Source of the DNA: Anaeromyxobacter sp. Fw109-5
GTDB taxonomy: Bacteria > Myxococcota > Myxococcia > Myxococcales > Anaeromyxobacteraceae
Length of the DNA: 64,000 nucleotides
NCBI RefSeq assembly: GCF_000017505.1
Contig: NC_009675.1
Coordinates: 310,001 to 374,000, forward strand
Direction of reading: 5' to 3'
The position numbers and the translations under genes were made by a program. This document shows positions 46,045 to 55,746 of the stretch, piece after piece; within the stretch, counting starts at the first letter, position 1, and the number at the start of each line of letters is the position of its first letter. Under the pieces are notes generated by a model. It was not told where the DNA came from. It saw nothing but the letters and a program-made list of their open reading frames with translations, and made no database searches.

Positions 46045-46238
46045 GGCTGCCTGCGCTCCTCCTCCTCCTCGGTCCCCTGTTCGTGATCGGCTTCGGCGCG
46101 GGCGCGCTCCGCGCCTGGTCGCACCGCCCAGGCGTGTCGGATCGCACGCGGCGCGCCCTCCAGGCGGTGTGGGTGCTGCTCCTGCTCGGCGGCACGCCCC
46201 TCTGGCTGTTCCTGGCGGCGACGCTCGGGATCTTCTGA
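46041..46238 (+). CDS. small two-helix membrane protein
   Basis: 65 residues from GTG 46041, overlapping the frr stop as GTGA. Two hydrophobic helices (RLPALLLLLGPLFVIGFGAG and QAVWVLLLLGGTPLWLFLAA) flank a basic loop (RAWSHRPGVSDRTRR). No family recognised. The tight overlap with frr and the clean two-helix pattern argue that it is real. Confidence 0.5.
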   Translation: MRLPALLLLLGPLFVIGFGAGALRAWSHRPGVSDRTRRALQAVWVLLLLGGTPLWLFLAATLGIF

Positions 46239-46265
46239 GCCCGCCGCCCAGCCGAGCCGGCCGCG

Positions 46266-46475
46266 CTACTCCTCGAACTTGAACGAGAGCTTCAGCTTGG
46301 TCCGGTAGGCGGCGATCTTCCCGCCGTCGAGGTGGATGTCCAGCGCGGAGACCTCCGCCACGCGCAGATCTCGAAGAGACTTCGAGGCCGCCTCCACGGC
46401 GGCCTGCGCTGCCTTCTCCCACGACTCGGGGCTCGATCCCACGACCTCGATCACCTTGTAGATGCTGTTCGGCAT
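46266..46475 (-). CDS. dodecin (flavin-binding)
   Basis: 69 residues with GGAGGAG before the ATG. Dodecins form hollow dodecamers that bind and buffer riboflavin, FMN or FAD. The family pattern is visible: YKVIEVVGSSPESWEKAAQA, AVEAASKSLRDLRVAEVSAL and IAAYRTKLKLSFKFEE. It stands alone, convergent with the frr operon and followed 225 bp upstream by an unrelated gene. The gap 46476-46700 holds nothing I can support. Confidence 0.9.
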   Translation of the reverse strand: MPNSIYKVIEVVGSSPESWEKAAQAAVEAASKSLRDLRVAEVSALDIHLDGGKIAAYRTKLKLSFKFEE

Positions 46476-46700
46476 CGCGGCTCCTCCTCACCGCGAACCT
46501 CGCTCGCGGCGCGCGGAACGGCACCGCCTCGCATGCGCACGTCGCGCGTCCGGCCGCGGGGAACCTTGGGCCGCCCCGCCGGCGGGTACCGCGGCGTGAC
46601 CCGTCCGTCGGGTAGCCAGGAGATCGTGCGTCGAGGGGGCGCCCGCCACCTCGGCGGGCATGTCACGACGCGCCACTCGAAGCTCGGGATGAGCCGCGGC

Positions 46701-47138
46701 TCAGACCGGGAATACCATCGTGGCGAGCGCGATGAGCCAGAGCGTGTGGGCCATGCCGGACCACATGGCCATCCGCTTCACCGGCGAGTCGGTCGGCGGC
46801 ACGTCCTGGCCCGCCGCGAGCCGAGTCGCGACGGCGCGCCAGGCCGGCCGCAGCCCGGCGAGCACGACCACCACGCGCACGATCGAGAGGGCGAACCCGA
46901 CCATGATGCCGGTGCGCGGGTGCACCCCCTGGAAGGCGAGCACCAGCAGCCCGGTGAGGATGGTCGCCACGGCCATCGCCACGTCGAGCCCGATGGCCGG
47001 GTTCACGCGCGCGGCGAGGCCGGCGGGAAAGGGACGGCCGGCGGCGAGGGTGCGACGCACGTCGCCAGCGACCCAGAGCGTGGCGCCCAGCCAGGCGGAC
47101 GCGGACAGGATGTGGAGGAACCGGAGCAGGTCGTTCAA
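46701..47138 (-). CDS. CopD-like four-helix membrane protein
   Basis: 145 residues from TTG 47138, overlapping the PPK2 stop in a TTGA arrangement; GAAGGAAA lies upstream. Four membrane helices are visible: DLLRFLHILSASAWLGATLW, LDVAMAVATILTGLLVLAFQ, GIMVGFALSIVRVVVVLAGL and MAMWSGMAHTLWLIALATMV. The RFLHILSASAWLGATLW start with a conserved His fits the CopD/DUF2214-like group of possible haem or copper membrane proteins. Function is not shown. Co-translated with the polyphosphate kinase. Confidence 0.6.
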   Translation of the reverse strand: MNDLLRFLHILSASAWLGATLWVAGDVRRTLAAGRPFPAGLAARVNPAIGLDVAMAVATILTGLLVLAFQGVHPRTGIMVGFALSIVRVVVVLAGLRPAWRAVATRLAAGQDVPPTDSPVKRMAMWSGMAHTLWLIALATMVFPV

Positions 47139-47911
47139 GGTGTCTTTCCTTCGAGGAGTCGGATGGTGGCGCGCAGCACCTCGAGCCGCGCGTGCTTCTT
47201 GTCGTTCGCCGCGACGAGGAGCCACGGGGCGTCGGGCCGATGGGTGCGTGCGAGCATGTCCTCGATCGCGCGGCGGTAGGCGGGCGCTGCCTTCCGGTTG
47301 CGCCAGTCCTCCGGGCCGAGCTTGTAGCGCTTCACCGGGTCGGCTTCGCGGTCTCGGAACCGCTCGAGCTGCGTCTTGCGGTCGATGTGGAGAAAGAACT
47401 TGAGGAGCCGGATCCCGTCCGCGGTGAGCGTCCGCTCGAACGCGTTGATCTCGTCGTACGCGCGCCGCCACTCCTCGCCCGTCGCGAGCTTCTCGACGCG
47501 CTCCACGAGGACGCGCCCGTACCAGCTCCGGTCGAACACGGCCAGCTCGCCGCGCCGCGGGAGTCGCGTCCAGAACCGCCACAGCCAGTGGTACGATCGC
47601 TCCTCCTCGTTCGGCGCGCCGATCGGCCAGACCTTGTAGCCGCGCGGGTCCATGAGCGTCGTGAGCCGCTTGATGCAGCCTCCCTTGCCGGCCGCGTCCC
47701 AGCCCTCGAAGACGACGATCGCGCGACCCTCGTCGAGGAAGTTCCGGACTTGCAGCGCGTACGCCCGCCGCTGGAGGTCGACGATCACCTGCTCGTAGCG
47801 GTCTTCGTCGACCTTCACCGACAGATCGACGTCGTCGAGCGAGAGCGTCCCCGGGGCGAACACCGGGTAGGAGAGCGCGGCGTCGGCGGTGCGAGGGCGG
47901 CGGGCGGGCAT
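47135..47911 (-). CDS. ppk2: polyphosphate kinase 2 family protein
   Basis: 258 residues from ATG 47911; the longer ORF upstream reads through a Pro-rich stretch with no ribosome binding site. PPK2 enzymes transfer phosphate between polyphosphate and nucleotides. Walker A is VVFEGWDAAGKGGCIKRL (about residues 70-78), Walker B/lid is LAVFDRSWYGRVLVERVEKL, and the PPK2 segment DPVKRYKLGPEDWRNR is present. The length fits a single-domain PPK2. The class (NDP or NMP substrate) cannot be told from sequence by eye. It overlaps the CopD-like gene. Confidence 0.9.
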   Translation of the reverse strand: MPARRPRTADAALSYPVFAPGTLSLDDVDLSVKVDEDRYEQVIVDLQRRAYALQVRNFLDEGRAIVVFEGWDAAGKGGCIKRLTTLMDPRGYKVWPIGAPNEEERSYHWLWRFWTRLPRRGELAVFDRSWYGRVLVERVEKLATGEEWRRAYDEINAFERTLTADGIRLLKFFLHIDRKTQLERFRDREADPVKRYKLGPEDWRNRKAAPAYRRAIEDMLARTHRPDAPWLLVAANDKKHARLEVLRATIRLLEGKTP

Positions 47912-48057
47912 GGCGGCTGGGGGCGCGCGGCGCCCGCCGGAACTTAACGCCAGCGCCGGCAGGGGCTCGTCACGCATGAGGGACACGGCGGGGGGCTCCG
48001 GCGTCTTCGCCACCGGTGTCTCCGACGGAGCGTGACAGGCCACCCCGAAGGCGGCAG

Positions 48058-48393
48058 TCACCCGCGCCGCAGCACCTCGTCGAGCCGGCCGGTGAGCTGA
48101 CCGCGCGTCATCACCTCGTCCACCCCGGCCGCCTCGGCGGCCTCGATGAGATCCGCCTGAAGGTGGCCCAGGAATCCCACCACGCGCGCGCCGGTGTCCC
48201 GCTTGAGCGCCGCGAGCTCCTCCACCATGCCGGGCTGGTTGAGGTCCGCGAGCACGCTCGCACCCGCGGTCTCACGGACCACGTCCCCGAGTGGCCGGTC
48301 GCGGGGCGCGAGCAGGATGGGCACCGCAAGCCGCTCGGCGGCGGAGGTGATCTTGGAGCGGAAGAGCAGGTCCCGGACGGCGACGACGATCAT
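48058..48393 (-). CDS. uncharacterised 111-residue protein, receiver-like
   Basis: 111 residues. The alternating pattern MIVVAVRDLLFRSKITSAAE, GASVLADLNQPGMVEELAAL, ARVVGFLGHLQADLIEAAEA and GVDEVMTRGQLTGRL recalls a flavodoxin-like or degenerate receiver fold of beta-alpha units, with an Asp in VLADLN where a receiver would have its acceptor. I do not recognise a named family. The -10-like TAGGTC sits 6 nt before the ATG with no ribosome binding site. Confidence 0.55.
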   Translation of the reverse strand: MIVVAVRDLLFRSKITSAAERLAVPILLAPRDRPLGDVVRETAGASVLADLNQPGMVEELAALKRDTGARVVGFLGHLQADLIEAAEAAGVDEVMTRGQLTGRLDEVLRRG

Positions 48394-48466
48394 GGGTGAG
48401 ACCTAATCGCGGCGCGGGCCGAAGGCGAGCGGGACGGCCGTCGAGACGCCGGCAATGGTCCGGGGG

Positions 48467-48500
48467 GCGGCCGTACCGGACGAGGCGCGGAACTCTCGGT
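48467..48500 (-). repeat. 34-bp dispersed repeat, copy B
   Basis: On the minus strand begins ACCGAGAGTTCCGCGCCTCG and matches copy A (33656-33689) with three mismatches. It lies in the non-coding gap 48394-48609, which holds no gene I can support. Confidence 0.7.
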
Positions 48501-48609
48501 TTGGTCGGCCGGGGTCGGCCCGCCCTGTCGGAGCTCAGCTGATCGCAGCCTCCGGGAGGCGGATGGTCGTCGCGTCCGAGGGTCGCCGCGCGGCGCGGGG
48601 TCGCGCTCG

Positions 48610-50313
48610 TCAGTACCGGTACCCGTGCGCGATCGGGAACCGCCGGCCCTCGCCGAACGCCTTCTCGCTCACCTTCAGCACCGGCGCCGCCTGGCGGCGC
48701 TTGTACTCGCTCGCCACCACCATGCGCAGCACGCGGCGGACGGTCGCCTCGGGGTGGCCGCGCGCCACGATGGCGTCGAGCGGGAGCCGCTCCTCGACGT
48801 AGGCCTCGAGGATGTCGTCGAGGACGTCGTAGGGCGGCAGCGAGTCCTGGTCCACCTGGCCCGGCTTCAGCTCGGCCGAGGGCGGCTTCGTGAAGGTGCG
48901 CTCGGGGATGAGCGTGCGCCCCGCCCGCGCGTTCGCGGCGCGCGAGACCCGGTACACGAGCGTCTTCGGGACGTCGCCGATGACGGCGAGGCCGCCCGCC
49001 ATGTCGCCGTAGAGCGTGCAGTAGCCGACCGCGAGTTCGCTCTTGTTGCCCGTCGAGAGCACGAGCCCGCCGGTGTCGTTCGAGAGCGCCATCAGGAGCT
49101 GGCCTCGGATGCGGGCCTGCACGTTCTGCTCGGCCAGGTCCCCGAGCGGCTTCCCCTCCGCCGCCTCGATCTGCCCGAGGAAGGCGGCGTGCATCGGCTC
49201 GATGGAGATCTCCTTGAAGGGGATCCCGAGGTGGTCGGCGAGGGCGGCGGCGTCCTCGCGCGAGTGGCCGGAGCTGTAGCGGGAGGGCATCGCCACGCCG
49301 AGCACGTTCGCCGCCCCGAGCGCGTCGGCCGCGAGGCAGGCCGTGAGCGCCGAGTCGATGCCGCCGGAGAGCCCCACGATGGCGCTGCGGAAGCCGCACT
49401 TGCGGACGTAGTCGCGGACCCCCAGCACGAGCGCGCTGTAGACCTCGTCCGCCTCCGGGTCGGGGGCGCCGGGCGCCACGGCGACGCCGTCGCGGCCGAG
49501 CGGGACCGCGCTGGCCGCGCCGGTCGCGAGCTCGGCGACCAGCAGCACCTCCTCGAAGAGCGGGGCGCGGGCGAGGATCGCGCCGTCGCTCCCCACCAGC
49601 ATCGAGCCGCCGTCGAAGACGAGCGCGTCGTTGCCGCCCACCTGGTTCACGTAGGCGATGGGCGCGCCGTGGCCCGCCGCGCTCGCGGAGAGCATCCGCT
49701 CGCGCAGCCCCGGCTTGCCCATGGCGTAGGGCGAGGCGGAGATGTTCACCACCAGTCCGGCGCCCCCCCTCACGAGCTCGGCGATGGGATCGCGCGCGTA
49801 GCGCGGGTGGACCCAGAAGCGCTTGTCGTTCCAGACGTCCTCGCAGACGGACAGGCCGAGGCGGAGGCCGACGCCCCCCGCGTCCGCCGCGGTCGAGCTG
49901 TCGGAGGGCAGGAAGTAGCGCGTCTCGTCGAAGACGTCGTAGGTGGGCAGGAGCGACTTGCGCCCCACGGCGGCGACGCGCCCGTCGGCGATGAGCGCCG
50001 CCGCGTTGTAGACGCCGGGCGGCGGCGCGCCCGCGACGCCCTCGGGGAAGCCGACCACGATCGCGACGTCGCGCGACCACTCCGCCGGGGCGGCGAGCTC
50101 GGCGAGCGTGCGCGCGGCGCGCTCGAGGAACTCGGGGAGGTCGAGGAAGTCGCGCGGCGGGTAGCCGCAGAGGGCGAGCTCGGGGAACACGACGAGCGTC
50201 GCGCCCTCGGCGCGCGCCCGCTCCGTGACGGCGCGGATCTTCGCGGCGTTCCCCGCGAAGTCCCCGACCGTGGTGTTCACCTGCGCGAGGGCGATGCGTC
50301 CGGTGGGAGCCAC
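48610..50313 (-). CDS. nadE: glutamine-dependent NAD+ synthetase
   Basis: 567 residues from GTG 50313. The N-terminal nitrilase-type glutaminase domain has the Glu-Lys-Cys triad: LVVFPELALCGYPP, GRKSLLPTYDVFDETRYFLP and GLSVCEDVWNDKRFW. The C-terminal synthetase has the P-loop IVGLSGGIDSALTACLAADA and the deamido-NAD site STGNKSELAVGYCTLYGDMA. It makes NAD+ from nicotinate adenine dinucleotide and ATP. A -10-like TAACAT lies 7 nt before the GTG, with no ribosome binding site. Divergent from a solute-binding lipoprotein gene. Confidence 0.95.
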   Translation of the reverse strand: MAPTGRIALAQVNTTVGDFAGNAAKIRAVTERARAEGATLVVFPELALCGYPPRDFLDLPEFLERAARTLAELAAPAEWSRDVAIVVGFPEGVAGAPPPGVYNAAALIADGRVAAVGRKSLLPTYDVFDETRYFLPSDSSTAADAGGVGLRLGLSVCEDVWNDKRFWVHPRYARDPIAELVRGGAGLVVNISASPYAMGKPGLRERMLSASAAGHGAPIAYVNQVGGNDALVFDGGSMLVGSDGAILARAPLFEEVLLVAELATGAASAVPLGRDGVAVAPGAPDPEADEVYSALVLGVRDYVRKCGFRSAIVGLSGGIDSALTACLAADALGAANVLGVAMPSRYSSGHSREDAAALADHLGIPFKEISIEPMHAAFLGQIEAAEGKPLGDLAEQNVQARIRGQLLMALSNDTGGLVLSTGNKSELAVGYCTLYGDMAGGLAVIGDVPKTLVYRVSRAANARAGRTLIPERTFTKPPSAELKPGQVDQDSLPPYDVLDDILEAYVEERLPLDAIVARGHPEATVRRVLRMVVASEYKRRQAAPVLKVSEKAFGEGRRFPIAHGYRY

Positions 50314-50392
50314 GGTGGGGATGTTACATTGCCCCGCGCGCCCCGCGCCCGCACTTCCGCGGGCGCGGCCGGCGCGAAGTCGCCGAGCCGCC

Positions 50393-51358
50393 ATGACCGC
50401 GTCCCCGCGCCGCCGCGTCCTCGCCGTGCTCCCGCTCGCGCTCGCGCTCGCCTGCTCGCGCCCGGCCCGGACGCTCCCCGAGGTGAAGGTCCACGTCGCC
50501 TCCGACCTGCCCGCCGAGGTGCTCGCCGACGTGGCCGCGCGGTTCGGGGTGGCGAAGGTGGTCCCCGTGGCCGCCGCCGCGGACGCCGAGCTCGCCTGGG
50601 TCGGGGATCCCGCCCAGGCCCTCGCGCTCGGCGAGCGGCTCGTCGCCGGCAGCGCCCCCGCCGCCGAGGACGTCCCGGCGCGCTGGCGCGATCCGAAGCG
50701 CCGCTTCGCACCGCTCGGAGCCCGCGCGCGCGTGCTGCTCGTCTCCCCCGCCGCGCGACTGCCGTTCTCGCCCTCGAACCTCCGCGATCTCGCCGACCCG
50801 CGCGCGCGTGGGCGGATCTCGGTGGTCCCGTTCGGCCGCGGCGCGGGACCGGTCACCATCGCCGCGCTCGTGCTCGCCTACGGTGGCGAGAGCGCGGGCC
50901 GCTTCCTCTCGCTCGTCGCCCGCAACGAGCCGCAGCTCGCGGACGCGGACGCCGAGGTCCGCGCGCGCGTCGCCTCGGGTCAGGCGACCTTCGGGCTCGC
51001 CGGCTCCCTCGAGGGCGCCGCCGCGGCGGCGAGCGCGACGCCGCTCGAGGTCGTCTACCCGGACCAGCTAGGCTCGGGCGCGGTGGCGCTGCCCACCGCG
51101 GTGGCGCTCCTCGGCGGCGCGTCCGACGCCGCCCGCGCCCTCGCGGCCTGGCTGGCGGGGCCGGACGCGGAGCGGGTGCTGGTGGCGCGGATCCCCGGGC
51201 TGCTCCCGCTGCGCGCGGAGGTGCCGGTGCCGGTCGGGGTGGAGCCGGCGGGGAACATCGTCTCGCTGCCGTTCGATTGGGACGCGCTCGCGGCGGAGAC
51301 GGGGAAGCAGCGAGCGCGGCTGGAGCGGTGGCCGGAGGGGTTCACCGAGCGGAAGTGA
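50393..51358 (+). CDS. extracellular solute-binding lipoprotein
   Basis: 321 residues from ATG 50393. The signal peptide RRRVLAVLPLALALAC ends in lipobox LALAC. The mature part has a periplasmic binding protein pattern: EVKVHVASDLPAEVLADVAA, ARVLLVSPAARLPFSPSNLR, RGRISVVPFGRGAGPVTIAA and SGAVALPTAVALLGGASDAA. It resembles iron or anion-binding proteins of family 1, with the closing segment AGNIVSLPFDWDALAAETGK. No ABC permease or ATPase is adjacent, so its transporter partner is unknown. Confidence 0.75.
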   Translation: MTASPRRRVLAVLPLALALACSRPARTLPEVKVHVASDLPAEVLADVAARFGVAKVVPVAAAADAELAWVGDPAQALALGERLVAGSAPAAEDVPARWRDPKRRFAPLGARARVLLVSPAARLPFSPSNLRDLADPRARGRISVVPFGRGAGPVTIAALVLAYGGESAGRFLSLVARNEPQLADADAEVRARVASGQATFGLAGSLEGAAAAASATPLEVVYPDQLGSGAVALPTAVALLGGASDAARALAAWLAGPDAERVLVARIPGLLPLRAEVPVPVGVEPAGNIVSLPFDWDALAAETGKQRARLERWPEGFTERK

Positions 51359-51404
51359 GCGGGTGGACGTCGCCGGGCGGGACCCTGCAAAGGTCGCCGC
51401 GCGC

Positions 51405-51436
51405 GCTTCGACAGGCTCCGCGCGCACCAAACCGAC
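51405..51436. repeat. isolated copy of a dispersed intergenic repeat
   Basis: Contains CTTCGACAGGCTC, the reverse complement of the core of the three tandem repeats at 25397-25474. It sits in the 165-bp gap between the solute-binding protein and the protease, which holds no gene I can support. Confidence 0.55.
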
Positions 51437-51523
51437 GGGGGCCATGGCTCGGCGAGACGCACCGCCCGGGAGGACCCTTCCTCGCAGGCGCCGCCTGCAC
51501 GGCGGGCCCCTACCTTCAGGCCG

Positions 51524-52924
51524 ATGCAAGTCCGCGCAGCCCGCGCGCTCCTTTCCCTCGCCCTCGGCGGCCTCGCGGTCGCGGGGCCCGCACCCGTCGC
51601 GGCGCGCGGTGCGCGGGGGGCGGAGTGCGTGGGGCGCTACGCGGACACCCTCTCGGCGATGAAGGCCGCGGCGCGCGAGCGCGAGGCACGCCCGGCCGCG
51701 GACTACGTGTACTGCCTGCGGGCCACCGCGGTGTACGAGCACCTCTCCTACGGCCGCGGCGGGAAGCTGCGCCGGCAGTACTACACGAAGACCCGACACG
51801 GCACCGGCTTCGCCTACGGCGCGCGCGGCGGCGAGTCGCTCGTCGCCACGAACCACCACGTGGTGGACTTCCCGGAGGTGACGGGAGAGGACACCGAGCT
51901 CGAGGGCGTGCCGGCCGGCTCGCGACGGGTGCGAGAGGAGGTCCGCATCGTCTCCAGCGAGGCGGAGCCCGAGGCGCCGGGGCAGCACGCGCTCAGCGCC
52001 GTCGTCTCGGACGAGGCGCTCGACGTGGCGGTGCTCTCCACGCCCACGAAGCTCCGCACGCTCCCGTACCGCACCGGCAGCGCGCGAGACCTGCGGGTCG
52101 GGGACGCCGTGCTGGTGCGAGGCTTCCCGCTGGGCGCGTTCCCGGCCGCCAACGCGGGGCGGGTCATCGCCGTCGGGCAGCGCGACCTCGATCGTGGCTG
52201 GGACCACGAGGACTTCGCCGTCGACGCCCTCCTCAACCTCGGCAGCTCCGGCAGCCCCGTGCTCGCCGTCTCCTGCACCACCGGTGAGCCCGAGCTCGTC
52301 GGCATCTACCACGCGGGCTACAAGGGCGCGCAGGGGCTGAACGTGGTCGTCGGCATCGACCAGGTGCGCGGCCTGCTGGAAGGGCTGCGCGCCTCGCCGC
52401 GCGAGGTCGCCGCGCGGGATCCGGGCGTCGATCGGGCCTCGGCGCGTGCCGTGCTCGCGAAGGGGCCGGTCGTCATGCCTTTCGGGGGGCGCGTGGTGCG
52501 CGCCGAGCTCTCCGGCGGCGGAGTACGGTTCTCGCTCCTCGACGCGAGCTATCCCCTCTCGACCCGCGTGGAGCTCGCCGTGCTCGACACCGGCCCGCGC
52601 TCCGGCCCCGGCGGGGACGAGCTCAGCGAGGCGCTCTGGGAGCAGCTCGGGCTGGTCCTCCACTACCGGCGGGTCGAGGAGGAGCGCGAGAGCGCGAGCG
52701 CTTCGTCCGCGCGCGCGCGCGTCGAGGAGCACATCCGTGACCGCGAGGAGGAGCAGGCGGACCTCATCGCGGCGGCGGAGGCGGGCGCGGACGGGCTCGC
52801 GCTGATCGGAGGGGCGGTGCGCGACCCGGCGACCGGCACCGCGGCCCCCGACGCTCGGACGCCGAGAGGAGCCCCTCCTCCGCCCGCGCGCACGCGGGGC
52901 CTGCGACAAACGGTCGCCCCCTGA
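51524..52924 (+). CDS. secreted trypsin-like serine protease
   Basis: 466 residues from ATG 51524. A signal peptide (QVRAARALLSLALGGLAVAG) ends in AAR-type cleavage residues. The chymotrypsin-fold triad is visible: His112 in SLVATNHHVVDFPEV, Asp167 in DEALDVAVLSTPT and Ser242 in NLGSSGSPVLAVS, where the usual GNSGGP is GSSGSP. After the protease domain are about 200 residues with charged, partly helical sequence (ERESASASSARARVEEHIRD) and a Pro/Arg-rich end. Substrate unknown; periplasmic quality control is one possibility. Confidence 0.75.
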   Translation: MQVRAARALLSLALGGLAVAGPAPVAARGARGAECVGRYADTLSAMKAAAREREARPAADYVYCLRATAVYEHLSYGRGGKLRRQYYTKTRHGTGFAYGARGGESLVATNHHVVDFPEVTGEDTELEGVPAGSRRVREEVRIVSSEAEPEAPGQHALSAVVSDEALDVAVLSTPTKLRTLPYRTGSARDLRVGDAVLVRGFPLGAFPAANAGRVIAVGQRDLDRGWDHEDFAVDALLNLGSSGSPVLAVSCTTGEPELVGIYHAGYKGAQGLNVVVGIDQVRGLLEGLRASPREVAARDPGVDRASARAVLAKGPVVMPFGGRVVRAELSGGGVRFSLLDASYPLSTRVELAVLDTGPRSGPGGDELSEALWEQLGLVLHYRRVEEERESASASSARARVEEHIRDREEEQADLIAAAEAGADGLALIGGAVRDPATGTAAPDARTPRGAPPPPARTRGLRQTVAP

Positions 52925-53181
52925 CCCCGGCACACCGGAGGGTCGGCATGCGAGCTTTCGCCGCGCCCCCCGTCAGGACAATAGCCAGAAATCATTAGTG
53001 ATACCAGTCCATTGCGAAATAGTTGTGCCGGGGGGTGGCAACCGTGTGGGGCGTTATTATCGTCCCCTTCGCCGACGACGGGCGACCGAGCGGGGGTGCG
53101 GTGAGGCAGCAGTAGCTCGGCTGTGCCTCGATTCGTTCGGCGAAACGGCCCTACACTTGGGGCCCTTCCGGGGAAGAAACG
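52925..53181. other. AT-richer intergenic region before the HTH gene
   Basis: Positions 52975-53075 are notably rich in A/T for this genome, with GAAATCATTAGTGATACCAG and a TATTAT box near 53055. It probably contains the HTH gene promoter, but the -35 is not clear. No gene supported. Confidence 0.35.
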
Positions 53182-53523
53182 ATGGCTCAGATCGATATCG
53201 AGATCCTCACGCCGTTCGCCGCCAAGTTCATGGAGGGCACGACGCTCACGCCTGCTGAGCGCGCCGAGGTCCTCCGGATCGCCCAGGGCTTCGCCTGCAA
53301 GGACTCCGCGGCCGCCGCTGGCGTCTCGCCCGAGACCATCCGCGCGCGCCGCAAGCGCATCTACCGCAAGCTCGACGTGCCCGGCTCCGGCGAGCTCCTC
53401 GCGAGCCTCCTCGCGCTCTCGCTCAAGATGCTCGCGAAGGGCGAGCGGATCGAGCCGCGCCCCGTCACGCCGGCGCAGCCGCAGCCGACCACGACGGTGT
53501 CGTCCGCCGTCGTCGCCCGCTAG
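53182..53523 (+). CDS. small LuxR/GerE-type HTH protein
   Basis: 113 residues, with GGGGAAG upstream. A LuxR-like helix-turn-helix covers about 22-75: TLTPAERAEVLRIAQGFACK, DSAAAAGVSPETIRARRKRI and YRKLDVPGSGELLASLLALS. The usual signature CNKEIAxxLxxSxxTVKxHxxxIxxKL is recognisable with SPETIRARRKRIYRKL. No sensor or receiver domain is attached, so it is a stand-alone DNA-binding protein, perhaps needing a partner for control. The C-terminus is Pro/Thr-rich. Confidence 0.8.
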   Translation: MAQIDIEILTPFAAKFMEGTTLTPAERAEVLRIAQGFACKDSAAAAGVSPETIRARRKRIYRKLDVPGSGELLASLLALSLKMLAKGERIEPRPVTPAQPQPTTTVSSAVVAR

Positions 53524-53616
53524 TCGGGCGGAACAGAACGAGCTGGGCCACGCGCGCCTTCCCACGCGCCCCGGTCACGGGGTGCGGGGGAGGGCGCGCG
53601 ATGCGTTTCAGGACGA

Positions 53617-55614
53617 CTACCGCGCCAGCCAGCTCTCGATGCGTCCGGCGATCTGCGCGGGCGTGAAGCCGTACTCCTCGGCCAGCGCCTTCTCCGGCGC
53701 GCTCGCGCCGAAGCGATCGATGCCGAGCACGAGCCCGTCCTTGCCGACGTGCTTCCACCACTCGAGCCCGCGCGCCGCCTCGAGCGCCACGGCCGGCAGG
53801 CCCGGCGGGAGCACCTGGTCCTGCCACGCCTTCGGCTGCGCCTCGAAGCACGCGAGGCACGGCACCGACACGAGCCGGCCGCGGAGCCCCTTCTGCGCGA
53901 GGACCTCGAGGGCGGCCTGCGCGAGCGCCACCTCCGACCCCGTCGCCAGGATCGAGAACCGCGCGCCCTCGGGGGCCGCAACCACGTAGGCGCCGCGGAG
54001 CGCCGCCTCCGGGTCGAAGTCGCCGTCGCGCTTCACGGGCGCGATCTTCTGGCGCGACAGGATGAGCGCGGTCGGGCCGTTCCGGCGGGTGAGCGCGTGC
54101 GCCCACGCGACCGCCACCTCGTCGCCGTCGCACGGCCGGCACACGTGGAGGTTCGGGATGGCGCGCAGCGCGGTGAGGTGCTCCACCGGCTGGTGCGTGG
54201 GGCCGTCCTCGCCGAGGAAGATGGAGTCGTGCGTCCAGACGAAGACGTTCTGGAGCCCGGAGAGCGCGGCGAGGCGCACCGTCGGGCGCATGTAGTCGGC
54301 GAACTGCAGGAACGTGCCCGTGAACGGGATGTGAAGCCCGTCGTAGGCGAGGCCGTTCGCGATCGCGCCCATGGCGTGCTCGCGGATGCCGTAGTGCACG
54401 TTGCGGCCGGCCGGGGTCGACGGGGAGAACGACCCGCCGCCCTTGATGTCGGTGAGGTTCGACTCGGCGAGGTCGGCGGAGCCGCCGACCAGGCACGGGA
54501 CGAGCGGGGCGATCTTCTGGATCGTCGCCGCGGAGAGCTTGCGTGTCGCCTCCGCGCCGGCGGCGCCGTCGAGGACGCGCTCCAGGATCCGCTCCGGCAC
54601 CCAGCGGTCCACGTGCACGTCGAGCAGCGCGGCCTTCTCGCCGTTCGCCTGGCGCCAGGCGCGCTCCTTCTCGCGCCACGCCTCGACCTGCTTCGCCTTC
54701 TCCGCCTGCACCTCGCGCCAGAGCGCGCGCACGTCGTCGGGGACGAGGAAGCGCGGCTCCTCCGGCCAGCCCAGGTTCTTCTTCGTGGCGGCGAGCTCGG
54801 CCTCGCCGAGCGGCGCGCCGTGGGCCGACGACTTGCCGGCCTTGCCCGGCGAGCCGAAGCCGATGGTGGTGCGGACGCGGATGAGCGAGGGCTTCCCGAG
54901 CTCCGCCTTGGCGGCCTGGATGGCCCGGTCGATCCCGTCGTGATCGCGGCCGTCGACCTCCTGCACGTGCCAGCCGTAGCCCTCGAAGCGCTCCGTCACG
55001 TCCTCGCCGGTGAAGGCGATGGAGGTGTGGCCGTCGATGGTGATCTCGTTGTCGTCGTAGAGGTAGACGAGCCGGCCGAGCGCGTTGTGGCCGGCGAAGC
55101 TCGCCGCCTCGGCGGCGACGCCCTCCATGAGGTCGCCGTCCGACACGATGGCGTAGACGAAGTGATCCTCGAGGGGGTTGCCGGGGCCGAGCTTGGCCGA
55201 GAGCATCGCCTGGCCGAGGGCGAAGCCCACGCCGTTCGCGAAGCCCTGGCCGAGCGGGCCGCTCGTCACCTCCACGCCGGGCAGGTAGCCGAACTCGGGG
55301 TGTCCGGGCGTGCGCGAGTGGAGCTGCCGGAACTTCTTCAGATCCTCGACGGTGCAGTCGAAGCCGGCGAGGTGGAGGAGCGAGTACAGCAGCATCGACC
55401 CGTGGCCGGCCGAGAGGACGAACCGGTCGCGGCCGATCCAGCGCGGCTGCCGCGGATCGAACCGCAGGTGGCGCGTCCACAGGACGAAGGCCATGTCCGC
55501 GGCGCCCATCGGCATGCCGGGGTGGCCGCTGTTCGCCTGCTGCACGGCGTCGGCCGACAGCATGCGGATGGTGTTGACCGCCTTCTCGACGAGGTCTCTG
55601 CTCGCGCTGGGCAC
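53617..55614 (-). CDS. tkt: transketolase
   Basis: 665 residues from GTG 55614, with GGAGG upstream; the longer frame (to 55746) overlaps the repeat element. It moves two-carbon units between sugar phosphates in the pentose phosphate and Calvin-type pathways. Visible marks: [20 protein letters not shown], the thiamine-diphosphate motif [36 protein letters not shown] and the phosphate-site region [20 protein letters not shown]. Length is typical. It is convergent with the HTH gene. Confidence 0.96.
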   Translation of the reverse strand: MPSASRDLVEKAVNTIRMLSADAVQQANSGHPGMPMGAADMAFVLWTRHLRFDPRQPRWIGRDRFVLSAGHGSMLLYSLLHLAGFDCTVEDLKKFRQLHSRTPGHPEFGYLPGVEVTSGPLGQGFANGVGFALGQAMLSAKLGPGNPLEDHFVYAIVSDGDLMEGVAAEAASFAGHNALGRLVYLYDDNEITIDGHTSIAFTGEDVTERFEGYGWHVQEVDGRDHDGIDRAIQAAKAELGKPSLIRVRTTIGFGSPGKAGKSSAHGAPLGEAELAATKKNLGWPEEPRFLVPDDVRALWREVQAEKAKQVEAWREKERAWRQANGEKAALLDVHVDRWVPERILERVLDGAAGAEATRKLSAATIQKIAPLVPCLVGGSADLAESNLTDIKGGGSFSPSTPAGRNVHYGIREHAMGAIANGLAYDGLHIPFTGTFLQFADYMRPTVRLAALSGLQNVFVWTHDSIFLGEDGPTHQPVEHLTALRAIPNLHVCRPCDGDEVAVAWAHALTRRNGPTALILSRQKIAPVKRDGDFDPEAALRGAYVVAAPEGARFSILATGSEVALAQAALEVLAQKGLRGRLVSVPCLACFEAQPKAWQDQVLPPGLPAVALEAARGLEWWKHVGKDGLVLGIDRFGASAPEKALAEEYGFTPAQIAGRIESWLAR

Positions 55615-55746
55615 CGGGTTCCTCCGTGAAAACGCGGGCGCAACATCGCGCAGCGGGGGAGGGAGATCAAGGGGGACCCCTCGCCGGCCGCCCGACCGGT
55701 CGATCGCGGCCCCCGGCGGCGCCGGCGTCGCCGGAGAGGCGCTCAC

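Noticed and set aside
46488-46700. Short minus-strand frames between dodecin and the CopD-like gene
   Set aside because: They are Arg/Ala-rich, lack a ribosome binding site and show no conserved pattern.
53027-53060. A sigma-54 promoter before the HTH gene
   Set aside because: A TGGCA-like -24 element is present but the GC of the -12 element is not at the required spacing.
55615-55746. N-terminal extension of transketolase to an ATG at 55746
   Set aside because: The added residues are not transketolase-like and the GTG at 55614 has a good GGAGG site and gives the normal length.
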